Positions 36,164 through 45,193 of a DNA stretch of 64,000 nucleotides are shown piece after piece. The notes under the pieces were generated by a model that was not told where the DNA came from, searched no databases, and saw nothing but the letters and a program-made list of their open reading frames with translations. This stretch comes from an uncultured Clostridia bacterium (lineage in GTDB: Bacteria > Bacillota > Clostridia > Oscillospirales > Ruminococcaceae), in the NCBI GenBank assembly GCA_944385925.1, contig CALWZE010000002.1, positions 1 through 64,000 of the forward strand, read 5' to 3'. Position numbers and translations under genes: made by a program. The stretch's first letter is position 1. The number at the start of each line of letters is the position of its first letter.

Positions 36164-37657
36164 TTATCCTCTTTCTCCCAAGATCCTTATATCCGGCCGG
36201 CGATGATGCCGGGCAAAGCGCTCAAAGGTCGCCACGGTCAGTCTGGCCGTCTGCTCCAGCGACTGCATATCCATGGTGTCCAGCCTGTCGTCTGTTGTAT
36301 GCATGACCAGCGGCGAGGCGATATTAAAGTTTGTGATCGCACGCGAAGGATCGATCTCCCGCCAGGAAATGGTGATCGCGTCAATCCCCGCGCGGTGGAA
36401 CGGCCGCAGGTCATTTTTCTCCCAGTGGATCGGCGCGTAAAGCCGGGGAACACCGAAGCTGTTGATCGAAAAGGCTTCGATTGCCGCAGAACTGACCGCG
36501 TTGTTTGCCGGGTGTGCAAAGCTGCCCGTTTCGTAGCCCGAACCGGTGTTCCGCCCATAAGTGGAAACCGAAAACGCTTTGGGTATCCCGTTGTTGGAAC
36601 AGGCCGCCATATCGATATTAATCATCCCAATATGCCGCGCACGCTCTTCTTCGCTCAGGGTGTCCAGATAGTTGCTTGCGCCGTGCATTCCCAGCTCTTC
36701 TCCGGAGAAAAAGCAAAATCTGATCTCAACGCCAAAATCCTGACGGCTGGCGCTGAGCACCCGCGCGGTTTCAAGCAGCGCCGCTACGCCGGAGCCGTTA
36801 TCGATCGCGCCGTCCGTGTCATACACCGTGTCCAGATGTGCAGAGATGACAACTATTCCCGGATTCTGGACCTTTGTAGGCCGCACAGCAACGACGCTTT
36901 CACTGTCGTAATAAATATGATAGGTCTCGATAATCAGCTCATAGTCATCTTCGTCAAATTCATCCTCATCCTGTGTTTCGTCCGGCGCTCCCTCGACATC
37001 TCCCGGACCTGCGTGGTCGGAAGACCGTTCCAGGCTCGACCATTCACTGTCCTCTTCTTCCTCTTCGTCCTTTTCCTTTTTCACCCAGCGTTCCCGCGTC
37101 GCTTCAATATCGATCGTAAACGGCAGGGTGTAAAGGCTGCCATCCTGCTCGCTGTATTCCAGTGCAGCAAGCTGCTGCAGAACATATTCACGCACCGCTT
37201 CGTCCCCGTCCGACGCAACGAAACGGTTGCCGATCTCGCCGACAATTCTCTGCATATCCTGCTGAAGACGCTGCGGCTGTACAGCGTTTGAAAGAGAAAC
37301 TTCCAGCTCTTCCGGCGCCCCATTCAGCACCCGGGTGCAGACCGCCTGCATTTCGTCCGACAAAGGCGGAAAATGCCGGTGTTCCCGCATATAAGCATGA
37401 TAATGCATCCAGCCTGCAGGGACAATCAGGGTCAAAATCGGGATCGTCAGCAAAAAAGCCGCAATAAACCTTCCCCAGCTGAACCGGCTCCCGGACTGTG
37501 CGCGGGGCCGCGGTCTTGACGGTTCTTCTGCCGGCGGCTCATAATAATCCCAGTTATATTCATAATAATCATCGCCAACCGTTTCGAACTGTTCAGCGAA
37601 CGTTTTTTCGGGTTCGGGATTATGCTTATATATTCTTTTCGTACTGGATGTTTGCAT
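36164..37657 (-). CDS. Membrane-anchored M28 family zinc aminopeptidase
   Basis: A 497-residue peptidase with a proline-rich cytosolic N-terminus, a single membrane anchor (WGRFIAAFLLTIPILTLIVP, about 70-90) and an extracellular M28 domain. Metal and catalytic residues are in VISAHLDTVYDTDGAIDNG (His, Asp), FFSGEELGMHG (Glu-Glu), MINIDMAA (Asp) and APIHWEKNDLRPFH (late His). A 50-residue acidic insert (KKEKDEEEEEDSEWSSLE, then DETQDEDEFDEDDYEL) splits the fold before the first metal ligand. The start at 37657 follows GGAGGCAGCAGA; the frame is open for 40 more codons without a ribosome site. Cotranscribed with ybaK. Confidence 0.9.
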   Translation of the reverse strand: MQTSSTKRIYKHNPEPEKTFAEQFETVGDDYYEYNWDYYEPPAEEPSRPRPRAQSGSRFSWGRFIAAFLLTIPILTLIVPAGWMHYHAYMREHRHFPPLSDEMQAVCTRVLNGAPEELEVSLSNAVQPQRLQQDMQRIVGEIGNRFVASDGDEAVREYVLQQLAALEYSEQDGSLYTLPFTIDIEATRERWVKKEKDEEEEEDSEWSSLERSSDHAGPGDVEGAPDETQDEDEFDEDDYELIIETYHIYYDSESVVAVRPTKVQNPGIVVISAHLDTVYDTDGAIDNGSGVAALLETARVLSASRQDFGVEIRFCFFSGEELGMHGASNYLDTLSEEERARHIGMINIDMAACSNNGIPKAFSVSTYGRNTGSGYETGSFAHPANNAVSSAAIEAFSINSFGVPRLYAPIHWEKNDLRPFHRAGIDAITISWREIDPSRAITNFNIASPLVMHTTDDRLDTMDMQSLEQTARLTVATFERFARHHRRPDIRILGERG

Positions 37658-37986
37658 TCTGCTGCCTCCGTGTCTGTCCTCTCCTTGCACGGGTACCCTG
37701 AGCACCCGGCAATTTCCATAAAACGAATCCCCGGAAAAGCAAAAGCGAATTCTCCGATTATGTGTATATTCTCTCACAAACTTGTCTGATTTTCAACCAA
37801 AGCGTCGAAAAGCAGTGTGTAAGGCGCCTTTTCGCCAGAATTTTTGCCTTTGCTGGTGTTATAATTCCGATACAGTCCGCTAGGACGTACGATTGCGGTG
37901 CAGACACATTTGTGTTAAACTGAAACAATAAAAATGTATCTGTTTCCAAGCAGCCTGCAAGGGTGCGGGCGAGGAGTAGTCAGTTT
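37658..37986. other. Divergent intergenic region between the M28 and CAP genes
   Basis: 329 bp. GAGGAG at 37970 serves the CAP gene. Promoters for both genes must lie here, but I see no box pair good enough to assign. Confidence 0.35.
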
Positions 37987-39444
37987 ATGAGCACAACCGA
38001 AAACAGTTCCAGAAAAATAAAAAAAGAGCGTCTGCCAGAAGTTGACCAGCTGCTCTCACAAGCCGGTCAGCTTGCGCCTGAGGCGGTCGATTTTGAGCAG
38101 GCCGAAAACGTGCCTGACCGGTCCCACGCCGTAAAAAAGCGGCGGATGCGCAAAAAGTCGCCTCGCCGCGGCTTGGTAGTGGCGGTCCTCTGCCTTCTGG
38201 TGGCAGTAATCGCCGGCAGCGTCGTCATCGCCGAACCCTGGGTTCCCGCTGTGCAGGACAACTATGTTGAACCAGTTGTCAAGCAGCTTGCCGACCGCAC
38301 GCTGGCCGTCAACGAGAACTATGCGTTTGAAATAAGCCTTTCGGAAAACGAGAAAATCTCTCAAGTAGAGGTGCAGGACCCGGATATCCTCGCGCTTTCG
38401 GAAGATCTCGGCTCAGTGACCGCGAAGGGAGAATATTTCCGCACAACGGTCAGCATAACCACGAGCGAAATCGAGGTGCCGGAAAGAGAATTCGCACACA
38501 AAATCTCGCTGTTCGGCAAGGATTTTTCTGAGCCGTATGATAAGCTGCGCAGCTTCCTGCGGGATCTTTTCGGCGTCGAAGAGCGCACAGATCCCCGCAC
38601 CGAACTGCGTGTACTCGGACGTTATACACAGACTTTTACGGTAGACGGTATTGAAGGGGTCACTACAACGCCGCCTGCTGAACTTGCCGCTTGCCTGCAA
38701 AACGGCATCACTCTGGAAACGCCCCTTTCCGAAGGGGAGGAATTACAGCTGATTTCCTACAATACCGCCACAGCCGCCGTTTCGCTGAACAAGCTGGAAA
38801 ACGGCGTCGCGACCTTTACGGTAAAGGGCGCGGCGGTGGCCTCCACCAAAATCGAAGCGCTTGTTGGTTTCTGGAAGGAGGTCACGCCGGAAATCTACGC
38901 GGAATATCTGGCTTCCGGCGCTGCACAGGCAGTCCCCGGGATTCCGGAAAAGCGCGAAAATCATATCTTTGTTCCCCAGCGCGCCGCCCTCTTCAATGTC
39001 TCGGTCAAAGACCTCAGTCAGCCGGTTGTGACAACCAATCTTGAAGAGGAAATCGATCCGCAAACGCCGGAGGACGGATTGCGTGAAGACGTGGCGCGTG
39101 AACTGCTGGACCTGATCAATAACCTGCGCACCGCCAACAACCTGCCTGCTCTGAGCTGGAACGACGCTTTTGCCGAAGGCGCGGCGGTTCGCGCACAGGA
39201 ACTGACCTCCGTCTACTCCTATGTCCGGCCGGACGGTTCTGCCGGAATCTCCGCCGCGTCCGGTGCTGTGCAGGAGTCCATCAGCGCAGGCTATCTGACC
39301 GCGCAGGAAATTCTTGACTGCTGGAACTCCTGCGATTCGCTGCGCGCCTGCATGCTCTCGCCGGATTATACGACTTTCGGCGCTGCCTGTCTGCGGAAAA
39401 CGGACGGCGTGTACAACAATTACTGGTGCGGACTGTACGCCTGA
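37987..39444 (+). CDS. Membrane-anchored protein with a degenerate CAP/SCP domain
   Basis: 485 residues. A charged N-terminus with KKRRMRKKSPRR precedes one membrane helix (GLVVAVLCLLVAVIAGSVVI, about 70-90). Then come about 260 extracytoplasmic residues with tandem beta modules, and a C-terminal CAP (SCP-like) domain: ELLDLINNLRTANNLPALSW and AAVRAQELTSVYSYVRPDGS. In ordinary bacterial CAP domains the next-to-RPDG position is His, and GEN and GHR motifs follow. Here these are YVRPDG, QESI and DSLR, so the cation-binding residues are lost. It may act as a binding or scaffold protein. A GAGGAG site precedes ATG 37987. Confidence 0.8.
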   Translation: MSTTENSSRKIKKERLPEVDQLLSQAGQLAPEAVDFEQAENVPDRSHAVKKRRMRKKSPRRGLVVAVLCLLVAVIAGSVVIAEPWVPAVQDNYVEPVVKQLADRTLAVNENYAFEISLSENEKISQVEVQDPDILALSEDLGSVTAKGEYFRTTVSITTSEIEVPEREFAHKISLFGKDFSEPYDKLRSFLRDLFGVEERTDPRTELRVLGRYTQTFTVDGIEGVTTTPPAELAACLQNGITLETPLSEGEELQLISYNTATAAVSLNKLENGVATFTVKGAAVASTKIEALVGFWKEVTPEIYAEYLASGAAQAVPGIPEKRENHIFVPQRAALFNVSVKDLSQPVVTTNLEEEIDPQTPEDGLREDVARELLDLINNLRTANNLPALSWNDAFAEGAAVRAQELTSVYSYVRPDGSAGISAASGAVQESISAGYLTAQEILDCWNSCDSLRACMLSPDYTTFGAACLRKTDGVYNNYWCGLYA

Positions 39445-40060
39445 ATTCTCGAGTGCCGCCTTTTCTAATTCGTTTTTGCCGGTGCTTTTCGGCCGGCCGG
39501 TGTCCGAAGTTTACCTCGTAAACGCTTCCCCTGTTTTTGCCCGCAGGAGATGGTCTTGTTCTTCATAAAGGCCTGTCTGCGATCCGCCGGCACATTTTTG
39601 CCAACGATCCCGAAGAGGACGAGCAGCCCTTTGGCAGTTTTCTCGGATCGCGTGAAAGGGGAAATAAAAAAGCACCTGTAAGACAGGCTGTTTGAAATAA
39701 TTTATTTTATAATCTCTTTGCTGTTTTCAGGTTCCGGCTGATGCTGGAACCTGTTTTATTTGACAAAAGCTGTTTATTGACGCGCAGAAATACATCTGCC
39801 ATCCTCGCAGCCTTATCTCCATTAGCAAATAGCTTTCATAAACCAAAGAAGATACTTCTTGCGGTTGCCATGAAAAAGGCAAAAAACACTTGCTTGTTTC
39901 GCGCCGTAATGCATTATTTGGGAGCGTCTTATGTAATACCTTTGCACATTTTGAAAGAACTCTTCGCTCAAATTTTCTGCTAATTCCGGTGCCTTTTATG
40001 TGAAAAAAAAATTTATTTTCCTTTCGGCAAAACCGATATTTTCCATGCCTGTTCGGAATA
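39445..40060. other. Unassigned intergenic region after the CAP gene
   Basis: About 790 bp without a gene (to 40236), holding two terminator hairpins annotated separately. A 53-codon frame (39537-39695) and a 116-codon minus-strand frame (39727-40077) lack ribosome sites. I see nothing else. Confidence 0.35.
39728..39762 (+). terminator. Probable intrinsic terminator downstream of the CAP gene
   Basis: Perfect 8-bp stem CAGGTTCC / GGAACCTG, 10-nt loop, then TTTTATTT. It lies 280 bp after the CAP stop codon. Confidence 0.6.
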
Positions 40061-40102
40061 TATAAAGCGCGGAGCATAACGCCATACGGGTATGCTCCGC
40101 GC
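40060..40102 (-). terminator. Intrinsic terminator of the XRE/membrane-protein operon
   Basis: Perfect 12-bp stem GCGCGGAGCATA / TATGCTCCGCGC (40067-40078, 40091-40102); minus-strand transcript continues TTTATATATT. Confidence 0.7.
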
Positions 40103-40236
40103 TTGCCGCTGTCGGGAATTTTTCCCTTCCGCGCCCGGCATTGTGAAAAGCTGTCCGGAATCCGGTTTCACCTAAACGGCTTCTTTCTTCCGTGCAGTTT
40201 TCAGGTTGCCCTTTTGTGCCCTTTCATAAAATACGC

Positions 40237-40893
40237 TCATTCCTGCTTCCCCTTCAAGCGCGCGAGCAGGAACAGTCCGGCAATCATGCCTGCGCCGCCC
40301 ACAAAAACGAACGGAACTTCCACGGCGGCCGGCAGCCGCGTAATCAGCCTGTCAATAAGCTGCGGAAGAACGAACAGGAAAATTCCACCCGCTGTCAACG
40401 CCTTTGACAAAACCTGCGCGCGTCCATCGCCCGGATCGGAATAGCGCAGAACGCAGTACATCCAGCATCCCAATCTGACCAGCAGTACAAAAAGCAGCGT
40501 AAAGAGCAGCACGGTAAAGACCAGCTGGCTTGCAAAAGAAGCTGCCAGCACCCCAAGGGCCAGTCCGCCTGTCACAATCCCCATTGCGGTGCCGCCCGAC
40601 CGCTGTTCGATAAGGGCTGCGCGCTCGTCATTTTCCTCAATATACAGCGCGCGCATTTTCTGCTCGCTGCACAGCGCCCGGATCGCCTTGGCCGCCTCTG
40701 CCACGCTGTATGCCGCAATACCGCCAACCAGCCCGCAGCGGAATCCCCACAACCAGGCAAGCTGCTCCGCGTCCGGTCCAAGCTTTCCCAGCCGGTATAT
40801 CCCCCAAAAGCACACGCCAACCGCAAGCAGGACGAATACGGCGCTGCACGCGACCCTGATTTTCAGTTTTCTTCTGAAAGCCGTTAAATTCAT
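40237..40893 (-). CDS. Integral membrane protein coupled to an XRE regulator
   Basis: A 218-residue protein with about five or six membrane helices: residues 14-34, 50-65, 100-120, 122-142, 165-180 and 190-210. It begins [21 protein letters not shown] helical cytosolic loop ([20 protein letters not shown], then [14 protein letters not shown]) resembles the loop of small clostridial membrane proteins that travel with XRE regulators (DUF3796/DUF6773-like); I am not sure of the exact family. Its start overlaps the XRE stop (ATGA). Function is unknown; the regulator probably controls this membrane protein. Confidence 0.8.
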   Translation of the reverse strand: MNLTAFRRKLKIRVACSAVFVLLAVGVCFWGIYRLGKLGPDAEQLAWLWGFRCGLVGGIAAYSVAEAAKAIRALCSEQKMRALYIEENDERAALIEQRSGGTAMGIVTGGLALGVLAASFASQLVFTVLLFTLLFVLLVRLGCWMYCVLRYSDPGDGRAQVLSKALTAGGIFLFVLPQLIDRLITRLPAAVEVPFVFVGGAGMIAGLFLLARLKGKQE

Positions 40894-41096
40894 AACTCCT
40901 CCACCTGTGAAAAGTCAAACACTTCCTCTATGCTCAAACCAAACAGCCGGGCGATCTTGTAGGCCAGCACCAGCGAGGCGGTATACCGCCCGCATTCCAG
41001 CGAAGTGATCGTCTGCCGGGATACGCCGACCGCAAGCGCCAGTTCCTCCTGGGACATCTTGCGCTGCTTTCTAAGTTCCTGAATTCTCGTTTTAAT
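40890..41096 (-). CDS. XRE-family regulator with an apparent ATT start codon
   Basis: A 68-residue helix-turn-helix protein: [37 protein letters not shown], and [17 protein letters not shown]. The homologous N-terminus in this family is normally M-x-K-x-R-I-x-E-L-R. Here the codon in the initiator position is ATT (41096-41094), 9 nt after GGAGG. The in-frame codons upstream are GGA, GCT and then a stop, and the first in-frame ATG would remove helix 1. ATT is a rare natural start (infC, pcnB in other bacteria). It is translationally coupled to the membrane gene and preceded by a strong promoter with three direct repeats. Confidence 0.8.
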   Translation of the reverse strand: MKTRIQELRKQRKMSQEELALAVGVSRQTITSLECGRYTASLVLAYKIARLFGLSIEEVFDFSQVEEL

Positions 41097-41133
41097 TCCA
41101 GCTCACCTCCAAGATCGCATCATGCTAAGTTAA

Positions 41134-41186
41134 CTTTGCATTTTTAGTATAGTTTGCTTTGCAAAAAATGTCAAGCAAGCTTTGCA
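41134..41186. promoter_or_regulatory. Three direct repeats at 23-bp spacing over the XRE promoter
   Basis: CTTTGCA occurs at 41134-41140, 41157-41163 and 41180-41186, each start exactly 23 bp apart, covering the region from downstream of the -10 box to upstream of the -35 box. On the transcribed strand each is (A/T)TGCAAAG followed by an A/T-rich tail. Probable operator array for the adjacent XRE protein. Confidence 0.75.
41146..41174 (-). promoter_or_regulatory. Sigma-A promoter of the XRE/membrane-protein operon
   Basis: Minus-strand TTGACA (41174-41169), 17-bp spacer, TATACT (41151-41146). Confidence 0.85.
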
Positions 41187-41594
41187 TTTTTTCAAATTAT
41201 TCATTTGTCATTTTATCAAGTTATTTTGAAGCAGGCTTCCTCGGTTGGCCGCGAACCTGAAACATGTTCTGCATATTTTCCTTTTCACGCCTCATTTTTT
41301 GTACTTGAACTGTCAATTCACAATGCCGCTATGACTTGATTTTGTCATGGGTTAAGCCGGTAATTTCTCACCGCCTTGCCTCGGGTTGCGCATGCCCACA
41401 GGATGCTGACCGGCTTTGCAGGAAATATTAAGCTCAGCTTTTCTTCTACGTTCTTCTCGCATCGGTTTTTATGAACTGGAATCACCTTTTTTAAGCAATT
41501 TCGGTCATTCAGAAAAGTATTTTTCACGATTTGCCCGCCGCCTTAAAAAAGCTTGTCTGTTTCCATAAAGATCGGAGGCTTAAACACAACACGC
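41187..41594. other. Intergenic region without recognised features
   Basis: About 400 bp between the XRE operator array and the beta-CASP gene terminator. Only a 60-codon frame without a ribosome site is present. Confidence 0.4.
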
Positions 41595-41636
41595 AAAAAA
41601 AGGCGCAGCCATGGCATGGCTGCGCCTTTTAAAAAA
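41595..41636 (-). terminator. Bidirectional terminator after the beta-CASP gene
   Basis: Perfect 13-bp stem AAAAGGCGCAGCC / GGCTGCGCCTTTT with a 7-nt loop; T-runs on both strands. Confidence 0.9.
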
Positions 41637-41644
41637 TATCTCAA

Positions 41645-43258
41645 TTATTCTTTGTCAGAAAATCCGGCGATGAGCGCTTCTATCGCGTCCGCAAAACGCG
41701 CAAGTTCCTTATTGGCGCTGTTTCTGCTGCGCTGCACCAGTTCTCCCAAAGCCTTATAGGCAGCCAGCAGCCGCGCAAAGCCCGTGCTCGGCGCAAAATC
41801 CTTTTTGCCTTCTTTTGCTCCGGCAACCCGCTCACGGCTCCCTTGCACGAGACAGCGGTCCTGTGCAAGGTCCCAGCACTCGCCGCTGTAGGGCGCGCAG
41901 GACGCAATTCCCAGCTCCCGCTCTATCTGGGCGCGCAGCGCCTCGCAGTTCTCTTCGTCCCCGTGGGTGACGAAAAACCTTGCAGGCGAATTGCCAAACG
42001 CGGCCGCCCAACGCATAAGGCCCTCCCGATCGGCGTGGCCGCTTACCCCGGCAAGCGTCTCGATCTGCGCCCGCACCTCGATCTTTTCTCCAAACAGCTT
42101 GACGCTCTCGGCTCCTTCAATCAGCCTTCTTCCAATCGTCCCTTCGGCCTGATAGCCGACAAACAGGATGGTGGACTCTGCGCGCCAGAGATTGTGTTTT
42201 AAGTGGTGGCGAATGCGGCCGGCGTCGCACATACCGGACGCGGAAATGATCACCTTGCAGTCCCTGTCCTCATTGATCGCCTTGGATTCCTCGGTCGAAA
42301 CCGCCAGCGAAAGCCCTTCAAAATCCAGCGGGTTGACCCCCCGAAGGACCAGCGCACGCGCCTCTTCGTCAAAATAATCGGTATCATTTTCCCGGAAAAT
42401 ATGGGTTGCTTCCACTGCAAGCGGGCTGTCTACAACGACCTTGAACCGGTCATGCCCTTTAACCCGGCCTTCCTCCTTGATCTGCCGCAGAAAGTAAAGC
42501 ATTTCCTGTGTTCGGCCGACCGCAAAGGCAGGGATGACCACATTGCCGCCGCGGTCAAAGGTCGTTTGAATGATCTGCGCAAGCGAGCGCAGATAGTCCG
42601 GGCGTTCTCCATGAGAGCGAGCGCCATAGGTTGACTCAATAACGACGTAGTCGGCCTCGGAAAGCGTTGCGGGATCGCGCAGAATCGGCTGGTTTATGTT
42701 GCCGATGTCTCCTGAAAAAACCAGCTTTTTCTCGATTTCCCCTTCCCGCACCCAGACCTCGATGCAGGCGGAGCCCAGCAGATGGCCGATATCGCAGAAG
42801 CGGACACGCAGGCCCTCGGCAATTTGCAGGCATTCGCCATATCCGCAGGCATGGATCAGAGAGAGCAGTCCTTCGGTATCCTCCATCGTATACAGCGGCT
42901 CATAGGGGTCAGCGCCCGACCGCTGCGCCTTGCGGTTGCGCCACTCTGCCTCGGATTCCTGAATATGTGCCGAGTCGCGCAGCATGATTCCGCAGAGTTC
43001 ACAGGTCGCTTCGGTTGTATAAACCGTTCCGCGAAACCCCTGTTTATAAAGCAGCGGCAGCCTGCCCGAGTGGTCAAGATGGGCGTGGGTCAGCAGCACG
43101 CCGTCGATCTCACTGGCAGCCGCCGGTATTTCCTGATTGACAAACGTGTCCCTGCCCTGTTCCATTCCGCAATCAACCAGCAGCCTTTTTCCGCAGGCTT
43201 CCAGAAGATAGCAGCTGCCGGTCACCTCATGCGCCGCTCCCAAAAAGGTCAATTTCAT
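41645..43258 (-). CDS. Metallo-beta-lactamase/beta-CASP ribonuclease-like protein
   Basis: A 537-residue member of the beta-CASP RNase group (CPSF-100/YsgA-like, not RNase J). Metallo-beta-lactamase motifs: LLTHAHLDHSGRLPLL (HxHxDH), CDIGHLLGSACIE, VFSGDIGN. Beta-CASP motifs: A, VIESTYGARSH; B, VVIPAFAVGRTQEMLYFL; C, IISASGMCDAGRIRHHL. SGHADREGL and FVTHGDEENC supply the last metal ligands. It probably processes RNA ends. A C-terminal extension of about 70 residues is helical. The stop of the CPBP protease gene overlaps its start by 4 bp, so the two are co-translated. Confidence 0.92.
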   Translation of the reverse strand: MKLTFLGAAHEVTGSCYLLEACGKRLLVDCGMEQGRDTFVNQEIPAAASEIDGVLLTHAHLDHSGRLPLLYKQGFRGTVYTTEATCELCGIMLRDSAHIQESEAEWRNRKAQRSGADPYEPLYTMEDTEGLLSLIHACGYGECLQIAEGLRVRFCDIGHLLGSACIEVWVREGEIEKKLVFSGDIGNINQPILRDPATLSEADYVVIESTYGARSHGERPDYLRSLAQIIQTTFDRGGNVVIPAFAVGRTQEMLYFLRQIKEEGRVKGHDRFKVVVDSPLAVEATHIFRENDTDYFDEEARALVLRGVNPLDFEGLSLAVSTEESKAINEDRDCKVIISASGMCDAGRIRHHLKHNLWRAESTILFVGYQAEGTIGRRLIEGAESVKLFGEKIEVRAQIETLAGVSGHADREGLMRWAAAFGNSPARFFVTHGDEENCEALRAQIERELGIASCAPYSGECWDLAQDRCLVQGSRERVAGAKEGKKDFAPSTGFARLLAAYKALGELVQRSRNSANKELARFADAIEALIAGFSDKE

Positions 43259-44166
43259 GCTGTTTTCTCCTTTCGCTCATCCGTTGTCCCATTTACATTC
43301 CGTTTTAGTCCGCGGATGCACAGCAATCCGCACAGAAGCGTTGGCAAGCCCGCAATCAGGCCAACCGGCGCCGGGCCAAGCAGGGGATTTACCGACGCGC
43401 CCGGCAAAAGCAGGAGCGTTGGCAGGGCGGCGACCGCATTCAGCGCGCCGTGCGCCAATGCGGCGGGCCATACGTTCTGTGTCCGTTCGCGCAGCCAGAC
43501 AAGCAGGCCGCCGAAACCGATGCAGAACAGGCACATCGCAGCGATACCTGCAAATGGCCAGCCGGTGTAATCCGTTCCATAATTGTGCCCAAGCGCAATG
43601 ATCGGGGCATGCCAGAGTCCCCAAATCAGCCCGCTGACAAGCGCCGCCTTCGCACTGCTCATCCCTCTGCGAAGCGCAGGGTATAAATAGCCGCGCCAGC
43701 CGATCTCCTCACCCGCCGCGAAAATAAGATTAAAAAAGGGCGCAATCAGCAGGTTCAGACCCAAAATCAAACCGCCAAACATTCGGCCATTTCCCATTGA
43801 ATAGATATCCACAGCGGCGCCGAGCTGTCCAAGTGCCGGATCGAAGCTTTGCGGCGCAGCGGCAAACCAGACGACAGCTCCAAGCAGCGTGAGCGCAAGC
43901 GGCATCAGCCAGGCAGCAGCCCAATACCCCCACAATTTTCGAAAACGGGGCCGCAGCCCAAAATTCAGCTGTTCTTTTTTGCCAAACAGCGCCTTGACCA
44001 GCAGCGCCGAAATCCCCGGCAGCCACATGGTCGCGGCGATGAGCATCTGTGCATTGAGCATTACAAACAGGCTGTACTGGGAAAACCAGGCGATTAGTCC
44101 CCAGCAAATCCATGTCGATCCAAAGCTGAGTCCCAGATACAGCCACAATGCGGGATTTTTACGCAT
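43255..44166 (-). CDS. CPBP family intramembrane glutamic/metallo-protease
   Basis: A 303-residue protein with about eight membrane helices and the CPBP (Abi) motifs: motif 1 AAGEEIGWRGYLYPALRR, motif 2 LIWGLWHAPIIALGH and motif 3 ALAHGALNAVAAL. Catalytic Glu-Glu and His residues are present, so it should be active. Family members cleave membrane or prenylated substrates, some giving bacteriocin self-immunity. I start it at 44166 (MRKNPALWLYLG), where AAAGGAGAGTGGGCAGC gives a ribosome site; the frame extends 13 codons further, overlapping the HAD gene stop. Confidence 0.9.
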   Translation of the reverse strand: MRKNPALWLYLGLSFGSTWICWGLIAWFSQYSLFVMLNAQMLIAATMWLPGISALLVKALFGKKEQLNFGLRPRFRKLWGYWAAAWLMPLALTLLGAVVWFAAAPQSFDPALGQLGAAVDIYSMGNGRMFGGLILGLNLLIAPFFNLIFAAGEEIGWRGYLYPALRRGMSSAKAALVSGLIWGLWHAPIIALGHNYGTDYTGWPFAGIAAMCLFCIGFGGLLVWLRERTQNVWPAALAHGALNAVAALPTLLLLPGASVNPLLGPAPVGLIAGLPTLLCGLLCIRGLKRNVNGTTDERKEKTA

Positions 44167-44201
44167 GCTGCCCACTCTCCTTTTGTCGCGGCGCGGTGAA
44201 A

Positions 44202-44972
44202 TCAAATCAGTCCGAAATGCGCAAGCGCATTCGCGATGCCGTCCTCATCCACACTGTCGGTCACATAGTCCGCAGCGTTTTTGACGGTCTGCGAACTGTT
44301 TCCCATCGCCACGCCGATCGCGGCATGGCGCAGCATCTCAAGATCGTTTTCCCCGTCGCCGAACGCCATTGTCTGCTCGAGCGGAATACCCAGTCTTGAC
44401 AGCACCGCGTCCATGCCGACGTCCTTGCCGCCGCCGATTCGCCCGATATCGCAGAACAGGGGATGCCAGCGGAAAGTCATGCTGTTGTGCACAATCGAAG
44501 TCAGCGCGGGCTCGTGTGCTTTATCCACAAATACGATCCCCTTGATGACCGCTGCCGGGTCAAAATCAGGCGGCATAAGTTTTGCGCCCGGCAATCCAAG
44601 CAGCCGGAAAATTTCACGCGCGTTGCTGTCCTCATAGGTGAGCACCATATCGTCCGCCGTCTCCAAAAAGCAGGAAAACGCGCCGTTTTGTGAGGCCCGT
44701 ATGATCGCTTCCACGTCCTGCGTGTCCATCGGCACACAGCGCACCACTTCGTCGCCCACCAGGCAGTATTGGCCGTTTTGCGCCACATAGCCGTCAAAAC
44801 GGAAAATATCGTCCATAAAGTGGATCTGCGGCATGCCTCGTCCGGATGCAATAAACAGCTTTATGCCCTTTTCGCGCAGGATATGCAGCGCGCGGAGCGT
44901 AGAATCCGCAATCTTTCCGTCCCGAAAACTGCGAAGCGTTCCGTCAATGTCAAAAAAAATTGCTTTTGTCAT
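44202..44972 (-). CDS. Cof-type HAD-superfamily phosphatase
   Basis: A 256-residue HAD IIB hydrolase, likely acting on a sugar phosphate, FMN or a similar phosphorylated metabolite. Motif I is MTKAIFFDIDGTLRSF, motif II FIASGRGMP, motif III Lys in the KGIVFVDKAHE region, and motif IV MAFGDGENDLEML, with a C2 cap in between. The start at 44972 has GGAGAGGAG upstream; a longer frame goes to 45074 without similarity. It precedes the CPBP protease on the same strand with 35 bp between them. Confidence 0.92.
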   Translation of the reverse strand: MTKAIFFDIDGTLRSFRDGKIADSTLRALHILREKGIKLFIASGRGMPQIHFMDDIFRFDGYVAQNGQYCLVGDEVVRCVPMDTQDVEAIIRASQNGAFSCFLETADDMVLTYEDSNAREIFRLLGLPGAKLMPPDFDPAAVIKGIVFVDKAHEPALTSIVHNSMTFRWHPLFCDIGRIGGGKDVGMDAVLSRLGIPLEQTMAFGDGENDLEMLRHAAIGVAMGNSSQTVKNAADYVTDSVDEDGIANALAHFGLI

Positions 44973-45126
44973 TTTTTCTCCTCTCCGGGACCGGCTTCTT
45001 TTCCCCATCCCGGAACCATTCTGAACATGCTTTTTTTCGCTATCATTGTAACACAGTCTGCCAAATCCAAACAAGAAACGGCGTTTATGAAACCTGACGG
45101 TACCGCGCTTTCCTTTTTGTGGATTC

Positions 45127-45156
45127 TGGACACTTTTATCCGGCCCGTGCTATAAT
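45127..45156 (+). promoter_or_regulatory. Sigma-A promoter of the patatin gene
   Basis: TGGACA (45127-45132), 18-bp spacer, TATAAT with TGC extension (45151-45156), about 40 nt before the start codon. Confidence 0.7.
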
Positions 45157-45193
45157 AACCATCAGGAAAATTCACAGGAAAGTGAGCTTCGTT

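Noticed and set aside
39537..39695. 53-codon plus-strand frame after the CAP gene
   Set aside because: The encoded peptide looks somewhat protein-like, but there is no ribosome site or ATG and no known family; it could be a gene remnant, but I cannot support it.
39727..40077. 116-codon minus-strand frame
   Set aside because: It overlaps two terminator hairpins, lacks a ribosome site and has basic, random-looking composition.
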